Shown: positions 41,501 through 49,418 of the stretch, one piece after another
Layout: every line of letters begins with the position of its first letter
Numbering within the stretch: the first letter of the stretch is position 1
NCBI RefSeq assembly: GCF_002242805.1
Contig: NZ_MCGQ01000026.1
Span: 62,001 to 126,000, forward strand
Reading direction: 5' to 3'
Length of the DNA stretch: 64,000 nucleotides
DNA from: Streptomyces diastatochromogenes
Lineage (GTDB): Bacteria > Actinomycetota > Actinomycetes > Streptomycetales > Streptomycetaceae
Notes under the pieces: model-generated
What the model saw: the letters and a program-made list of their open reading frames with translations, nothing else
Told to the model about the DNA's origin: nothing
Databases searched by the model: none
Program-made: the position numbers and the translations under genes

Positions 41501-43392
41501 GTACCCCCCGCCTCGACGAGCTGGCCACCCGCTTCCCGGCCGCCGCCGAGCTGACCGCCCTGCTGCGGGACACCGCGGACACGGCGGCGGAGCTGATCGC
41601 GGCGAGCGGCCGCCGAAGCGACAGCGCGCCGGGCCCAGGCAGGATCACCGCCCCCGCGACCACCGCCTCCGCACCATCCCCGACTTCCGCATCCCGCGCC
41701 ACCGCCCAAGCCGCTGCCCCGGCACCCCCGGCCGCCACACCCCGCACCCCAGCCCCGACCTCGACCCCGACCCCGACCCCGTCCACCACCACAACCCTCC
41801 ACGTCTCCCCCCACGCCATGCCCCACCTCCTGGACCACTGCTTCTTCCCCCAACGCCCCAACTGGCCGGACATGGAAGACCGTTGGCCGGTGGTCCCCGC
41901 CACCACGATCGTCCGGCACATGATGGACGCGGCTCAGGACGCGGCACCCGGTCTGCGCGCCGTCGCCGTGCACGGTGCCCGGTTCGACCGGTGGCTCACC
42001 GCCACGCCCGCCGTCGACGTGCCCGTCACCGTCACCCCCGAGCCCGGCCGCCCGGACCGCGTCGCCGTCGCCTTCGGCCCCACGGCCCGTGCCGTGGTCG
42101 AACTCGCCCCGCACCACCCCGCACCGCCTCCGCCGGGCCCTCGCCCGGACGTCCCCGAACACGCCCCCGAGCACTCCGCCGCGCAGCTCTACCGTGACCG
42201 CTGGATGTTCCACGGCCCGGCCTTCCAGGGCCTCACCGAGTTGACCGCGATCGGCGACCGGCACATCCGCGGAGTGATCACCACCCCCGCGGCGCCCGGC
42301 GCCCTGCTCGACAACGTCGGCCAGCTGCTCGGCTACTGGATCATGGCGACGCGTACCGAGCGGACCGTCGTGTTCCCGGTGCAGATGCGGGAGATGCGCT
42401 TCCACGGGCCCCACCCGGCTCCCGGGACGCGGGTCGACTGCCTGCTGCGGATCACCTCGCTCACCGACACCGTCCTGGAGGCGGACGCGGAGCTGACCGT
42501 CGGCGGGCAGGTGTGGGCCGTGCTCAGCGGCTGGCAGGACCGCCGTTTCGACAACGACCCGAAGACCCGGCCCGTGGAACGCTTCCCCGAGCGCCACACC
42601 CTCTCCGAGGCCCGGTCCGGAGGCTGGGCGCTGGTGCACGAGCGGTGGCCCGACCTCGCCTCGCGCGAGCTGATCATGCGCAACTCGCTCGGCGGTGCGG
42701 AGCGCGCGGAGTACGCCGAACGCCCGCCGCGCGGCCGCAGACAGTGGCTGCTGGGCCGGATCGCGGTCAAGGACGCCGTACGGCAGTGGCTGTGGCAGCA
42801 CGGCGAAGGGCCCGTCTTCCCGGCGGAGCTGCGCGTGCACAACGACGAACTCGGCCGTCCGTACGTCACCGGCGTGCACGGCCGCACCCTGCCCCCGCTG
42901 GACGTCTCGCTCGCGCACCGGGCCGAGGCGGGCGTGGCGATCGTACGGCCGCACACCTCCCATCCGGGCCCCGGCATCGACATCGAGGAGGTCACCGCGC
43001 GCGACCCCGCGACCCTCGCCACCGCTCTCGGCACGGACGAACTCCGGCTCCTGCGCACGCTCTGCGCGGACGGCCCCGACGGCGAGGACCTGTGGTTCAC
43101 CCGCTTCTGGGCCGCCAAGGAGGCCGTGGCGAAGGCCGAGGGCGTCGGATTCGGCGGCCGCCCCCGGGACTTCGCCGTGCGGGAGGCCGCCCCGGACGGG
43201 AGCCGCGTCGAGGTCTCCGGGCGGCTGGAGCGCGCCTACACCGTGCACTGCGCGCAGGTGAGCAATCCGCCGGCGCTGCCCCCACGCGCCTACGTGGTGG
43301 CCTGGACGACGGGACCCGGGTCCGGCGACGGACCAGACGCCGGACCAGGCGACGGACGACAAGACGAAGCAGCCGAGGAGTACCCCCGATGA
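38578..43392 (+). CDS. PUFA-like polyketide synthase II: KS-AT-DH-PPTase
   Basis: The 1604-aa partner synthase carries KS (about 1-430; Cys214 in DAACASS, EAHGTAT, GHTMPAAG), an AT-like domain (about 598-850; Ser669 in GHSVGEW, but FPGLEG in place of the usual FPGQG), a long Pro/Thr linker, a DH (about 1075-1260; His1087 in LLDHCFF, Asp1245 in DNVGQ) and a C-terminal Sfp-type PPTase (about 1390-1590; Asp1468 in GIDIEE, KE at 1514-1515 in WAAKEA). The fused PPTase can activate the cluster's own ACPs. A TTA codon lies at residue 157. The last 4 bp overlap the ACP gene. DH after KS with a PPTase end also recalls enediyne PksE. Confidence 0.87.
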   Translation: MTEPQTPVAVVGMAVLLPGAAGLDAYWRNLRDGVDAIGDVPEGRWDAGYYRPGSAAEPAVADRIYCRRGGFVDGLAEVEVTRYGIMPASVPGTEPDQLIALDVAAAALADAGGTDRLPGRDRIGVALGRGGYLTPGLVRLDQRVRTAGQLVRTLGELLPELSSAQLDRVREAFTERLGPDSPESAIGLVPNLAASRIANRLDLRGPAYTVDAACASSLVAVDQAVTELTTGRCDMMLAGGVHHCHDITLWSVFSQLRALSPTQRIRPFHRDADGILIGEGTGVVVLKRLADAERDGDRVYAVIRGTGVASDGRTAGLVSPDPGGQTRAVRQAWRAAGLDPAAPDSIGLLEAHGTATPAGDAAELTTLKEVFGPGTVYGAERPVLGSVKSMIGHTMPAAGVAGLVKAALALHHGTLLPTLHCDDPRPALAATRFRTLDRARPWETGPEQPVRRAAVNAFGFGGINAHVVLEEAPGTPVRSPARTRRPDAARVLAADGAPSPARSRHQGTVTEPERVLLLAADDVGALAALLDAEDSAVLASGLDPAHPHPNAGPARLGIVDPTAKRLALARRAVGKGRAWQGRSDVWFRPTPLLGPGKLAFVFPGLEGDFAPRADDIAAHFGLPPLTAIGTDVRVDDVGRHGFGVVGVGRLLDTALRRIGVVPDAVAGHSVGEWTAMAAAGLYSGAQVDAFMAEFDPDTVTVPGLAFAAVGASADRVRTALAQAWSGSGIVLSHDNAPRQSMVCGPDAAVQEFVRSFRAQGVLCQVLPFRSGFHTPMLQPYLTPIEQAAERFRLHPPTVPVWSGTTAAPFPSDETAVRELFVRHLLEPVRFRELIESLYAAGHHTFVQTGPGQLASLIDDTLGDRDHLAVAANSPHRSGMAQLRRVATALWTAGARVAAALSSASARGAAGRVATAQASVVASGPHASAEAPARPAVRLDLDGALVSLAGPDLDALRSELRPSRQAAHPSQPPRPGTPRLDELATRFPAAAELTALLRDTADTAAELIAASGRRSDSAPGPGRITAPATTASAPSPTSASRATAQAAAPAPPAATPRTPAPTSTPTPTPSTTTTLHVSPHAMPHLLDHCFFPQRPNWPDMEDRWPVVPATTIVRHMMDAAQDAAPGLRAVAVHGARFDRWLTATPAVDVPVTVTPEPGRPDRVAVAFGPTARAVVELAPHHPAPPPPGPRPDVPEHAPEHSAAQLYRDRWMFHGPAFQGLTELTAIGDRHIRGVITTPAAPGALLDNVGQLLGYWIMATRTERTVVFPVQMREMRFHGPHPAPGTRVDCLLRITSLTDTVLEADAELTVGGQVWAVLSGWQDRRFDNDPKTRPVERFPERHTLSEARSGGWALVHERWPDLASRELIMRNSLGGAERAEYAERPPRGRRQWLLGRIAVKDAVRQWLWQHGEGPVFPAELRVHNDELGRPYVTGVHGRTLPPLDVSLAHRAEAGVAIVRPHTSHPGPGIDIEEVTARDPATLATALGTDELRLLRTLCADGPDGEDLWFTRFWAAKEAVAKAEGVGFGGRPRDFAVREAAPDGSRVEVSGRLERAYTVHCAQVSNPPALPPRAYVVAWTTGPGSGDGPDAGPGDGRQDEAAEEYPR

Positions 43393-43709
43393 ACCCCACC
43401 CAGCCGGTGCCGGCGCAGCCCACCACCGACACCGTGCTCGCCGACATCACCGGCATGCTCCGCACCCTCCTCGCGGAGTACGGCGAGGACGACGTGGTGA
43501 TCGGCATGTCCACCACCTTCAACCGCGACCTGGAACTGGAGAGCATCGACCTCGTCACCCTGGCGGGCCTGCTGGAGGAGCGGTACGGACGGCGGGTCAA
43601 CCTCGCCGAGTTCCTGGCCGGCATGGAGTTCGACGAGATCATCGAGCTGACCGTGGGCCGGCTCGTCGAGTACGTGGTGTGGAGCCTGAAGACCACGGAG
43701 GCGGGCTGA
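43389..43709 (+). CDS. Free acyl carrier protein
   Basis: The 106-aa protein is an ACP: helix II carries LELESIDLVTL with Ser52 as the phosphopantetheine site, and helix III region has FLAGMEFDEI. It starts at the ATG overlapping the synthase II stop (ATGA). It may hold the finished chain for the downstream hydrolase or sugar transfer, or add carrier capacity to a system with a single fused ACP. Modified presumably by the PPTase domain just upstream. Confidence 0.9.
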   Translation: MNPTQPVPAQPTTDTVLADITGMLRTLLAEYGEDDVVIGMSTTFNRDLELESIDLVTLAGLLEERYGRRVNLAEFLAGMEFDEIIELTVGRLVEYVVWSLKTTEAG

Positions 43710-43712
43710 GCC

Positions 43713-44525
43713 ATGGCGATGATCGACGCCGGCGGAATCCGCCTGCACGTCCAGCGGACGGGGCCCGCCGACGGCCGTACCCCGCACGCCACGGTCGTCC
43801 TCGTGCACGGGCTGCTCACCGACAGCCTGGCCAGCTACTACTTCACCGTCGCCCCCGCCTTCGCGGCGGCCGGCCTCGACGTCGTCATGTACGACCTGCG
43901 CGGACACGGCCGCAGCGAACGCCCGCCGGACGGGTACACCCTCGACCACAACATCGACGACCTGGAGGCACTCCTCGACCGGCTGGGGATCACCGGGCCC
44001 GTGCACCTCGTCGGCAACTCCTACGGCGGCACCATCGCCTTCGGCCACGCGGCCCGCCACCCCGACCGCACGGCCAGCCTCACCCTGATCGAGTCCGAAC
44101 CCGCGACCACCGCCTGGGCGGAGAAACTCGGCGGCATCCTGCGCCGGGTGCTGACCGAACTCGCGCACAACGAGCCCGACGCCCTCGCCTGGATCGCCGC
44201 GAACCGCGGTCACAACACCGCCCGTTTGGCCAAGGGCGCGGCCCGGCTCGCCCGCGAGACCACCCTCGGCCGGGACATCCCCGCCAGCCGGGTGCTGACC
44301 GAGGAGCAGATCAGGGCCGTACGCTGCCCGGTTCTCGGCGTGTACGGCGGCGACTCGGACCTGGTGGACCTGGTGCCGCTGCAGGAGGAGCTGCTCACGG
44401 ACTTCCGGCCGGTCGTGCTGCCCGGGCACGAGCACTCGGTGCTGGTCGAGGCGGCCCCGGCCGTCGGCGGGCACATTCTGGACCTGATCCACTCCGTCGG
44501 CGGCGTGCGGGCGGGGGTCCGGTGA
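43713..44525 (+). CDS. Alpha/beta hydrolase (putative chain-release thioesterase)
   Basis: The 270-aa protein has the alpha/beta fold with oxyanion VLVHGLLTD, nucleophile elbow GNSYGG (Ser103), a later acidic residue in YGGDSDL and the His in PGHEHSVLVE. It starts 3 bp after the ACP stop and overlaps the glycosyltransferase start by 4 bp, so it is cotranslated. The most likely job is hydrolytic or ester-forming release of the acyl chain from the ACP. There is no secretion signal. Confidence 0.87.
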   Translation: MAMIDAGGIRLHVQRTGPADGRTPHATVVLVHGLLTDSLASYYFTVAPAFAAAGLDVVMYDLRGHGRSERPPDGYTLDHNIDDLEALLDRLGITGPVHLVGNSYGGTIAFGHAARHPDRTASLTLIESEPATTAWAEKLGGILRRVLTELAHNEPDALAWIAANRGHNTARLAKGAARLARETTLGRDIPASRVLTEEQIRAVRCPVLGVYGGDSDLVDLVPLQEELLTDFRPVVLPGHEHSVLVEAAPAVGGHILDLIHSVGGVRAGVR

Positions 44526-45724
44526 GCGGGTTCCTGTTCGTCGTCCCGCCCCTGGTCGGGCACGTCAACCCGGCCGTCGGCGTCGCCGCCCGGCTCGCCG
44601 CGCGCGGACACCGCGTCGCCTGGGCGTGCCCCGACCCGGCGCTGGTGCGCCGGCTCGCGGGCGAGGACGCGGAGGTGTTCGCCTGCGCGGGCCCGGTGCC
44701 GGGTGCCGACGGCGCCGTACGACCGCCCGACCTGCGGGGTGCGGAGGCGCTTAAGTTCCTGTGGGAGTGGTATCTGGTGCCGCTCGCCGACGCGATGGCG
44801 GCGGGCGTCCGTACGGCCGTCGAGCGGTTCCGCCCCGACGTGGTCGTCGCCGACCAGCAGGCTTTCGCCGGTGCCCTGGTGGCCGAACGGCTCGGCCTGC
44901 CCTGGGCGACCTCCGCCACCACCTCGGCCGAGTTCACCGGCGCCTACGACGGCATGCCCAAGGTCGCCGAGTGGCTGCGGCAGCGCCTGGCCGAGCTGCG
45001 CGCCAGGATCGGCGACCCGGCCGGCACCGCCGACCCGCGCTACTCGCCTCATCTGCTGCTCGTCTTCAGCACGCCCGAACTCATCGGCCCCCAGGCGCCG
45101 TTGGGGCAGCGGATCCACTACGTCGGTCCGTCCCTCGACGACCGCCCCGGCGGGCCCGGCTTCCCTTGGGACCGGCTGGACCCCGGCCGGGCGAAGGTCC
45201 TGGTGACCCTGGGCACCGCCAACGCCGACGCCGGGGGCCGCTTCCTTGCCGAGTGCCGCACCGCGCTGCGCGAACGCGCCGACCGGGTGCAGTCGGTGCT
45301 GGTGGATCCGGGCGCCACCCTGCCCGCCGACCCCGCCGACAAGGACGTGCTGGTCCTGCGGTCCGTGCCCCAACTCCCGCTGCTGGAGCGGATGGACGCG
45401 GTCGTCTGCCATGCCGGACACAACACGGTGTGCGAGGCGCTCTGGCACGGTGTGCCGCTCGTCGTGGCGCCCATCCGCGACGACCAGCCCGTGGTGGCCG
45501 CCCAGGTCGTGGACGCGGGCGCCGGTGTCCGGGTCCGGTTCGGCCGGGTCACCGCACCCCGCCTCGGCGCGGCCCTCGACACCGTCCTGCAGGACCGCGC
45601 GTACCGGGCCGCCGCCATGCGCGTCCGCACGGCGTTCCGTGCGGCGGGCGGCGCCCGCGCGGCCGCCACCCACCTCGAACGACTGGCCGTAGGAAGCAGC
45701 GGAGGGACAACGGAGAGCCGATGA
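44522..45724 (+). CDS. MGT-type family-1 glycosyltransferase
   Basis: The 400-aa protein is a UGT/MGT-like GT-B enzyme: N-terminal FVVPPLVGHVNPAVGVAARLAARGHRVAW for the acceptor, and a C-terminal nucleotide-sugar site with VTLGTAN, RSVPQLPLLERMDAVVCHAGHNTVCEAL and GVPLVVAPIRDDQPVVA, including the conserved HxGxxT-like and D-Q pair. It would glycosylate a hydroxyl or carboxyl of the cluster product, probably with a UDP- or dTDP-sugar. Starts at GTG overlapping the hydrolase by 4 bp. Confidence 0.9.
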   Translation: MSGFLFVVPPLVGHVNPAVGVAARLAARGHRVAWACPDPALVRRLAGEDAEVFACAGPVPGADGAVRPPDLRGAEALKFLWEWYLVPLADAMAAGVRTAVERFRPDVVVADQQAFAGALVAERLGLPWATSATTSAEFTGAYDGMPKVAEWLRQRLAELRARIGDPAGTADPRYSPHLLLVFSTPELIGPQAPLGQRIHYVGPSLDDRPGGPGFPWDRLDPGRAKVLVTLGTANADAGGRFLAECRTALRERADRVQSVLVDPGATLPADPADKDVLVLRSVPQLPLLERMDAVVCHAGHNTVCEALWHGVPLVVAPIRDDQPVVAAQVVDAGAGVRVRFGRVTAPRLGAALDTVLQDRAYRAAAMRVRTAFRAAGGARAAATHLERLAVGSSGGTTESR

Positions 45725-46788
45725 GCGACCACAGTGACAAGAGCGAGCGTATCGCCGCCCTGCGCCCCGCCTACCAGGCCGACCTCGCCGACGGCACGGA
45801 ACGCTTCTTCGCACCCCGCCGCACCACCTGCCCCTGGTGCGAGTCGAGCCGCCTGACGCCCCGCCTGCACACCACCGACCTGCTCCAGCACAAGCCCGGC
45901 CACTTCACCCTCGACGCCTGCACGGACTGCGGACACCTCTTCCAGAACCCGCAACTGACCGACGCGGGGCTGGAGTTCTACTACCGCGACTTCTACGACG
46001 GCCTGGGCGAACAGCGTATGAGCGGCACCTTCGGCGGCCGCACCGCGATGTACCGGGACCGCGCGCAGGCGATGGCGCCGCACGACCCCACCGCGAAGAA
46101 CTGGCTCGACGTCGGCACCGGCCACGGCCACTTCTGCGAGGCCGCCCGTACCGTCCTGCCCGGCACCTCCTTCGACGGTCTCGACTTCACCGACGGCGTC
46201 GAACTCGCCGCCCGCGAGGGCCGCGTGGAGCACGCCTACCGCGGCGCCTTCCCCGACCTCGCGCCCGACCTCGCGGGCCGCTACGACGTGGTGAGCATGT
46301 TCCACTACCTGGAGCACAGCACCGACCCCGACCGTGAACTCCGCGCCGCCCACGAGGTCGTACGGCCCGGAGGCCACCTGCTGATCGAGGTACCGGACCC
46401 GCAGAGCCGGTACGCCCGCCTCCTCGGCCGCTGGTGGCTGCCCTGGCTCCAGCCGCAGCACCTGCACTTCATGCCCGTCGCCAACCTGCGCAGGCGGCTG
46501 ACCGAACTCGGCTTCACGGTGGTCGCCGAGCAGCACGCCGAGCCGCACGACCCGGTCGACCTGCTCGCCGCCGTCTGGCTGGCCCTCGACCACCTCGCCC
46601 CGCGCGACGACGCACCCTGGCTGCCCGAACCCCCCGGCGCCCTTCGCCGCGCCCTGCGCACCGCCCTCCTCCTCGCGGGCGTCCCCGCCCTGCTCACGGC
46701 CACCCTCCTCGACCGCTTCGCGCTACGGCCGCTGTCCCACCCTCTCGGCCTGTCCAACGCCTACCGCCTGGTCGCCCGGCGCGAGTGA
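45721..46788 (+). CDS. SAM-dependent methyltransferase with N-terminal zinc-ribbon-like motif
   Basis: The 355-aa protein begins with two CxxC pairs (TTCPWCESS, DACTDCGHLF) that could bind zinc, then a class I methyltransferase domain: SAM motif LDVGTGHG near residue 125, FDGLDF and VSMFHYLEHSTDPD. The C-terminus has a hydrophobic stretch (LRTALLLAGVPALLTATLL) that could sit on the membrane. Overlaps the glycosyltransferase by 4 bp. Expected to methylate the sugar or a lipid carboxyl. Followed by a 2 x 14-bp tandem repeat. Confidence 0.85.
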   Translation: MSDHSDKSERIAALRPAYQADLADGTERFFAPRRTTCPWCESSRLTPRLHTTDLLQHKPGHFTLDACTDCGHLFQNPQLTDAGLEFYYRDFYDGLGEQRMSGTFGGRTAMYRDRAQAMAPHDPTAKNWLDVGTGHGHFCEAARTVLPGTSFDGLDFTDGVELAAREGRVEHAYRGAFPDLAPDLAGRYDVVSMFHYLEHSTDPDRELRAAHEVVRPGGHLLIEVPDPQSRYARLLGRWWLPWLQPQHLHFMPVANLRRRLTELGFTVVAEQHAEPHDPVDLLAAVWLALDHLAPRDDAPWLPEPPGALRRALRTALLLAGVPALLTATLLDRFALRPLSHPLGLSNAYRLVARRE

Positions 46789-46816
46789 CCGGGTTCACGA
46801 CGCCGGGTTCACGACG
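46789..46816 (+). repeat. 2 x 14-bp tandem repeat between convergent genes
   Basis: CCGGGTTCACGACG occurs twice in a row and fills almost all of the 37-bp gap between the methyltransferase and the convergent flippase-like gene. Confidence 0.85.
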
Positions 46817-46825
46817 CCCCGGCGC

Positions 46826-47953
46826 TCACAACACCTTGGCGCGGATCAGCGCCGACAGCACCAGGGCGCCCGGCACCAGCGGCAGCCAGTCGGTCAGCAC
46901 CCGGTAGCCGATCACGGTCGCGGTGGCCGCCGCCGGCTCGGCGCCGAACGCGACCAGGGTCCACACCAGCGCCGCGTCCACCGCCAGACCACCGGGCGAC
47001 GGTACGGCCCCGACGGCGGTACCGGCCGCCAGATAGGCGAGGACCACCTGCTCCCAGGGCAGCCCGAGGCCGAGCGACGCCCCCACACAGACCAGCACAC
47101 CCCCCTGCAGCAGGGGCATCGCGGCAGCCCCGCCCCACAGGGCCAGCACCCGGCAGGGCCGGCTGTGCACCTCCCGCGCATCGGCGAGGGAGGAGCGCAC
47201 CAGCCCCGTCACGGGGCGCCGCAACGGCCGTACGACCGTCAGCAGCACCCCCGCCACGGCGAGCACACCGCCCGCGACGGCGGCGAGGGGTACCAGCAGC
47301 CGCCCGTCCGGTACCAGGTCCCCGAGCCGCCGCCAGGCGGGCGACGCGGCCAGGAACACCAGCAGCACCAGGGTCTTCGCACCGGACTTGGCCAGCGAGT
47401 ACAGGCCGATCGAGGCGGTCGCCCGTTGCAGCGGCACCCCTCGGGTGCGCAGGAACCGCACGGTGACGGCGTGTGCGCCGAGGCCGGCCGGCAGCGCGTG
47501 GTTCGCGGCACCGGCGGCGAACTGCGAGGCCAGCAGGAGCCGGGCCGGCAGCCGGTCGGGCAGCGCACCCTGCCGGGCGCAGGAGGCCGCCACCCAGTTC
47601 AGACAGGTGAACCCCACCCCGGCCAGCAGCCACCACGGGTCGGCAGCGAGCAGGCGCGCGGCCCCCTCGTACGCCACGGGCCGGTTGGCCAGCGCCCAGC
47701 CAACGGCGAGCAGCAGGGGAGCCAGACACAGGGCGAGCCGGACCGGCCGGGCCGCCATGAGGGAGCCCCGGCGTACCGGCTCCTCGGACCGAGGACACGA
47801 GGGAGAGACGGACGAGACAGATGAGACAGATGAGAGGGACGAGACAGGTGATACGGACGAGAGAGGTGATACGGGCGGGGAGAGCGAAGACCTCGGGGAT
47901 ATCGGGGAGGACAGCGGGGACAGTGAGGACACGGGGACGTCGTCCTTCCGCAT
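46826..47953 (-). CDS. Flippase-like integral membrane protein (LPG synthase TM / UPF0104 type)
   Basis: The 375-aa protein has about eight hydrophobic segments of the lysylphosphatidylglycerol-synthase-TM family with AGAANHALPAGLGAHAVTVRFL and AAGTAVGAVPSPGGLAVDAAL typical motifs. Such proteins move lipid or lipid-linked sugars across the membrane, which fits export of a glycosylated cluster lipid. The ATG at 47953 has GAGGGGG 4-5 nt upstream. It gives a Ser/Pro/Val-rich N-terminus of about 65 residues encoded by a 9-bp simple repeat. A second ATG at 47758 would omit it. Convergent with the methyltransferase, so linkage to the cluster is by position only. Confidence 0.8.
   Translation of the reverse strand: MRKDDVPVSSLSPLSSPISPRSSLSPPVSPLSSVSPVSSLSSVSSVSSVSPSCPRSEEPVRRGSLMAARPVRLALCLAPLLLAVGWALANRPVAYEGAARLLAADPWWLLAGVGFTCLNWVAASCARQGALPDRLPARLLLASQFAAGAANHALPAGLGAHAVTVRFLRTRGVPLQRATASIGLYSLAKSGAKTLVLLVFLAASPAWRRLGDLVPDGRLLVPLAAVAGGVLAVAGVLLTVVRPLRRPVTGLVRSSLADAREVHSRPCRVLALWGGAAAMPLLQGGVLVCVGASLGLGLPWEQVVLAYLAAGTAVGAVPSPGGLAVDAALVWTLVAFGAEPAAATATVIGYRVLTDWLPLVPGALVLSALIRAKVL
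47811..47882. repeat. 9-bp simple-sequence array encoding a Ser-rich leader
   Basis: Eight consecutive 9-bp units such as GACGAGACA, GATGAGACA, GGTGATACG, continuing in weaker form to about 47940. On the minus strand it encodes the Ser/Val/Pro-rich N-terminus of the flippase-like protein. The period of three codons preserves frame when units are gained or lost. Confidence 0.8.
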
Positions 47954-48182
47954 CGGGCCCCCTCGCGGGGGACCTGGGGGAAGCGGGGCGGCGAAACCGC
48001 GGAGAGCCTTCCCCTCCCGTGTGACACCTGGATGTCCGAAAACCGAAGGAGTGAGGGCGGGACGGTGCCGCCGGGTGTCCGCGGGAGCAGCCGTTCACCG
48101 CCGACCAGGTAGCCTTCCCATGGGGCGCGCCGCGCAAGCCGCGCCCCGGAAGATCAGCAAGGCGACAGGGGAGGACCCGGCG

Positions 48183-48827
48183 GTGCACGTCCAGGAATGG
48201 CTCGACACGGTGCCCCCGGCCGCCGTCTACGCCGTGGTGGCCCTGGTGATCGGTCTGGAGAGCCTGGGCATCCCGCTGCCGGGCGAGATCGTCCTGGTCT
48301 CGGCCGCGCTCATGTCCTCCCAGCACTCCGGCATCAACCCGATCGTCCTCGGCGCGTGCGCGACCGCCGGCGCCGTCATCGGGGACTCCATCGGCTACGC
48401 GATCGGCCGCAAGGGCGGACGCCCCCTGCTGGCCTGGCTGGGCAGGAAGTTCCCGAGACACTTCAGCGAGGGCCATGTCGCCACCGCGGAGCGCTCCTTC
48501 GAGAAGTGGGGCATGTGGGCCGTCTTCTTCGGCCGCTTCGTCGCCCTCCTGCGCATCTTCGCCGGCCCTCTCGCGGGCGTCCTCCACATGCCGTACTGGA
48601 AGTTCCTGACCGCCAACGTCCTGGGCGGCATCTGCTGGGCGGGCGGCACCACGGCCGTCATCTACTACGTCGGCGTCGTGGCCGAGGACTGGCTCAAGCG
48701 CTTCTCGTACCTGGGCCTGGCGGCAGCGGTCCTGATCGGCCTGACGTCCATGCTGCTGATCAAGCGCAGGGCCAAGAAGGTCCAGACGGAACAGCGAGAA
48801 GCAGAGCCTGTCGGCGCCGGGGAGTAA
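48183..48827 (+). CDS. DedA-family membrane protein
   Basis: The 214-aa protein has the DedA pattern: an ESLGIPLPGEIVL segment, IGDSIGYAIGRKGGRPLLAWLG, then FFGRFVALLRIFAGPLAGVLHMPYWKFLTANVLGG, with about five hydrophobic segments. DedA proteins are linked to lipid (undecaprenyl phosphate) flipping and membrane potential. The GTG at 48183 follows GGGAGGA by 8 nt. An in-frame ATG at 48120 lacks such a site. It ends at dispersed repeat copy C, in front of a convergent gene. Confidence 0.9.
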   Translation: MHVQEWLDTVPPAAVYAVVALVIGLESLGIPLPGEIVLVSAALMSSQHSGINPIVLGACATAGAVIGDSIGYAIGRKGGRPLLAWLGRKFPRHFSEGHVATAERSFEKWGMWAVFFGRFVALLRIFAGPLAGVLHMPYWKFLTANVLGGICWAGGTTAVIYYVGVVAEDWLKRFSYLGLAAAVLIGLTSMLLIKRRAKKVQTEQREAEPVGAGE

Positions 48828-48829
48828 AA

Positions 48830-48885
48830 CCCCCTAAGGGGCGCGGGGAACTGCGCGACAAGCCCCCACCACGCGCACCCGCCGA
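48830..48885. repeat. Dispersed GC-rich intergenic element, copy C
   Basis: CCCCTAAGGGG-centred hairpin followed by GCGCGGGGAACTGCGCGACAAGCCCCCACC, related in sequence to copies A and B. It fills the gap between the convergent DedA and carbonic-anhydrase genes and probably terminates both. Confidence 0.6.
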
Positions 48886-48890
48886 ACAAC

Positions 48891-49418
48891 CTACTCATGC
48901 ACCCCGCGATGCGCCTTGGCCAACTCCGCGTACATGGTGCCGTTGAGGGTCACTCCCTGCCGCTCCTCCTCCGACAACTCCCGCCGAACCTTCGCCGGCA
49001 CCCCCGCCACCAGCGACCCGGGCGGCACGACCATCCCCTGCGGCACCAAGGCCTGAGCGGCAACCAGCGACCCCGCCCCGATCACGGCCCCGTTCAGCAC
49101 GGTCGCCCCCATCCCGATGAGGCAGTCGTCTTCCACGGTGGCCCCATGCACCACAGCGTTGTGCCCGATGGACACCCGCTCACCGACGCTCACCGGAAAC
49201 CCGGGATCCGCATGCAGCGTGACGTTGTCCTGCACATTGCTGCTCGCACCGACCTCGATCTTCTCGACGTCGCCCCGCACAACCGCGCCGTACCAGACAC
49301 TCGCCCCCGAGCGGAGCGTCACGTCCCCGATGACCGAAGCGGTAGGCGCCACGAACACCTCCGCATCGACCTGGGGCTCCTTCCCCCCGATGCCCACGAT
49401 CAGCGCCTTGTGCGTCAT
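48891..49418 (-). CDS. Gamma-class carbonic anhydrase / LbH acyltransferase-fold protein
   Basis: The 175-aa protein is a left-handed beta-helix with hexapeptide repeats (VIGDVTLRSGASVWYGAVVRGD) and the gamma-CA His ligands in LHADPG-SIGHNAVVHGA. It may interconvert CO2 and bicarbonate, or be a related enzyme, since many such proteins are untested. GAGGAG lies 6 nt before the ATG at 49418. The GTG one codon earlier is less likely. It is upstream of, and divergent from, the acyltransferase at 49529. Confidence 0.85.
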   Translation of the reverse strand: MTHKALIVGIGGKEPQVDAEVFVAPTASVIGDVTLRSGASVWYGAVVRGDVEKIEVGASSNVQDNVTLHADPGFPVSVGERVSIGHNAVVHGATVEDDCLIGMGATVLNGAVIGAGSLVAAQALVPQGMVVPPGSLVAGVPAKVRRELSEEERQGVTLNGTMYAELAKAHRGVHE

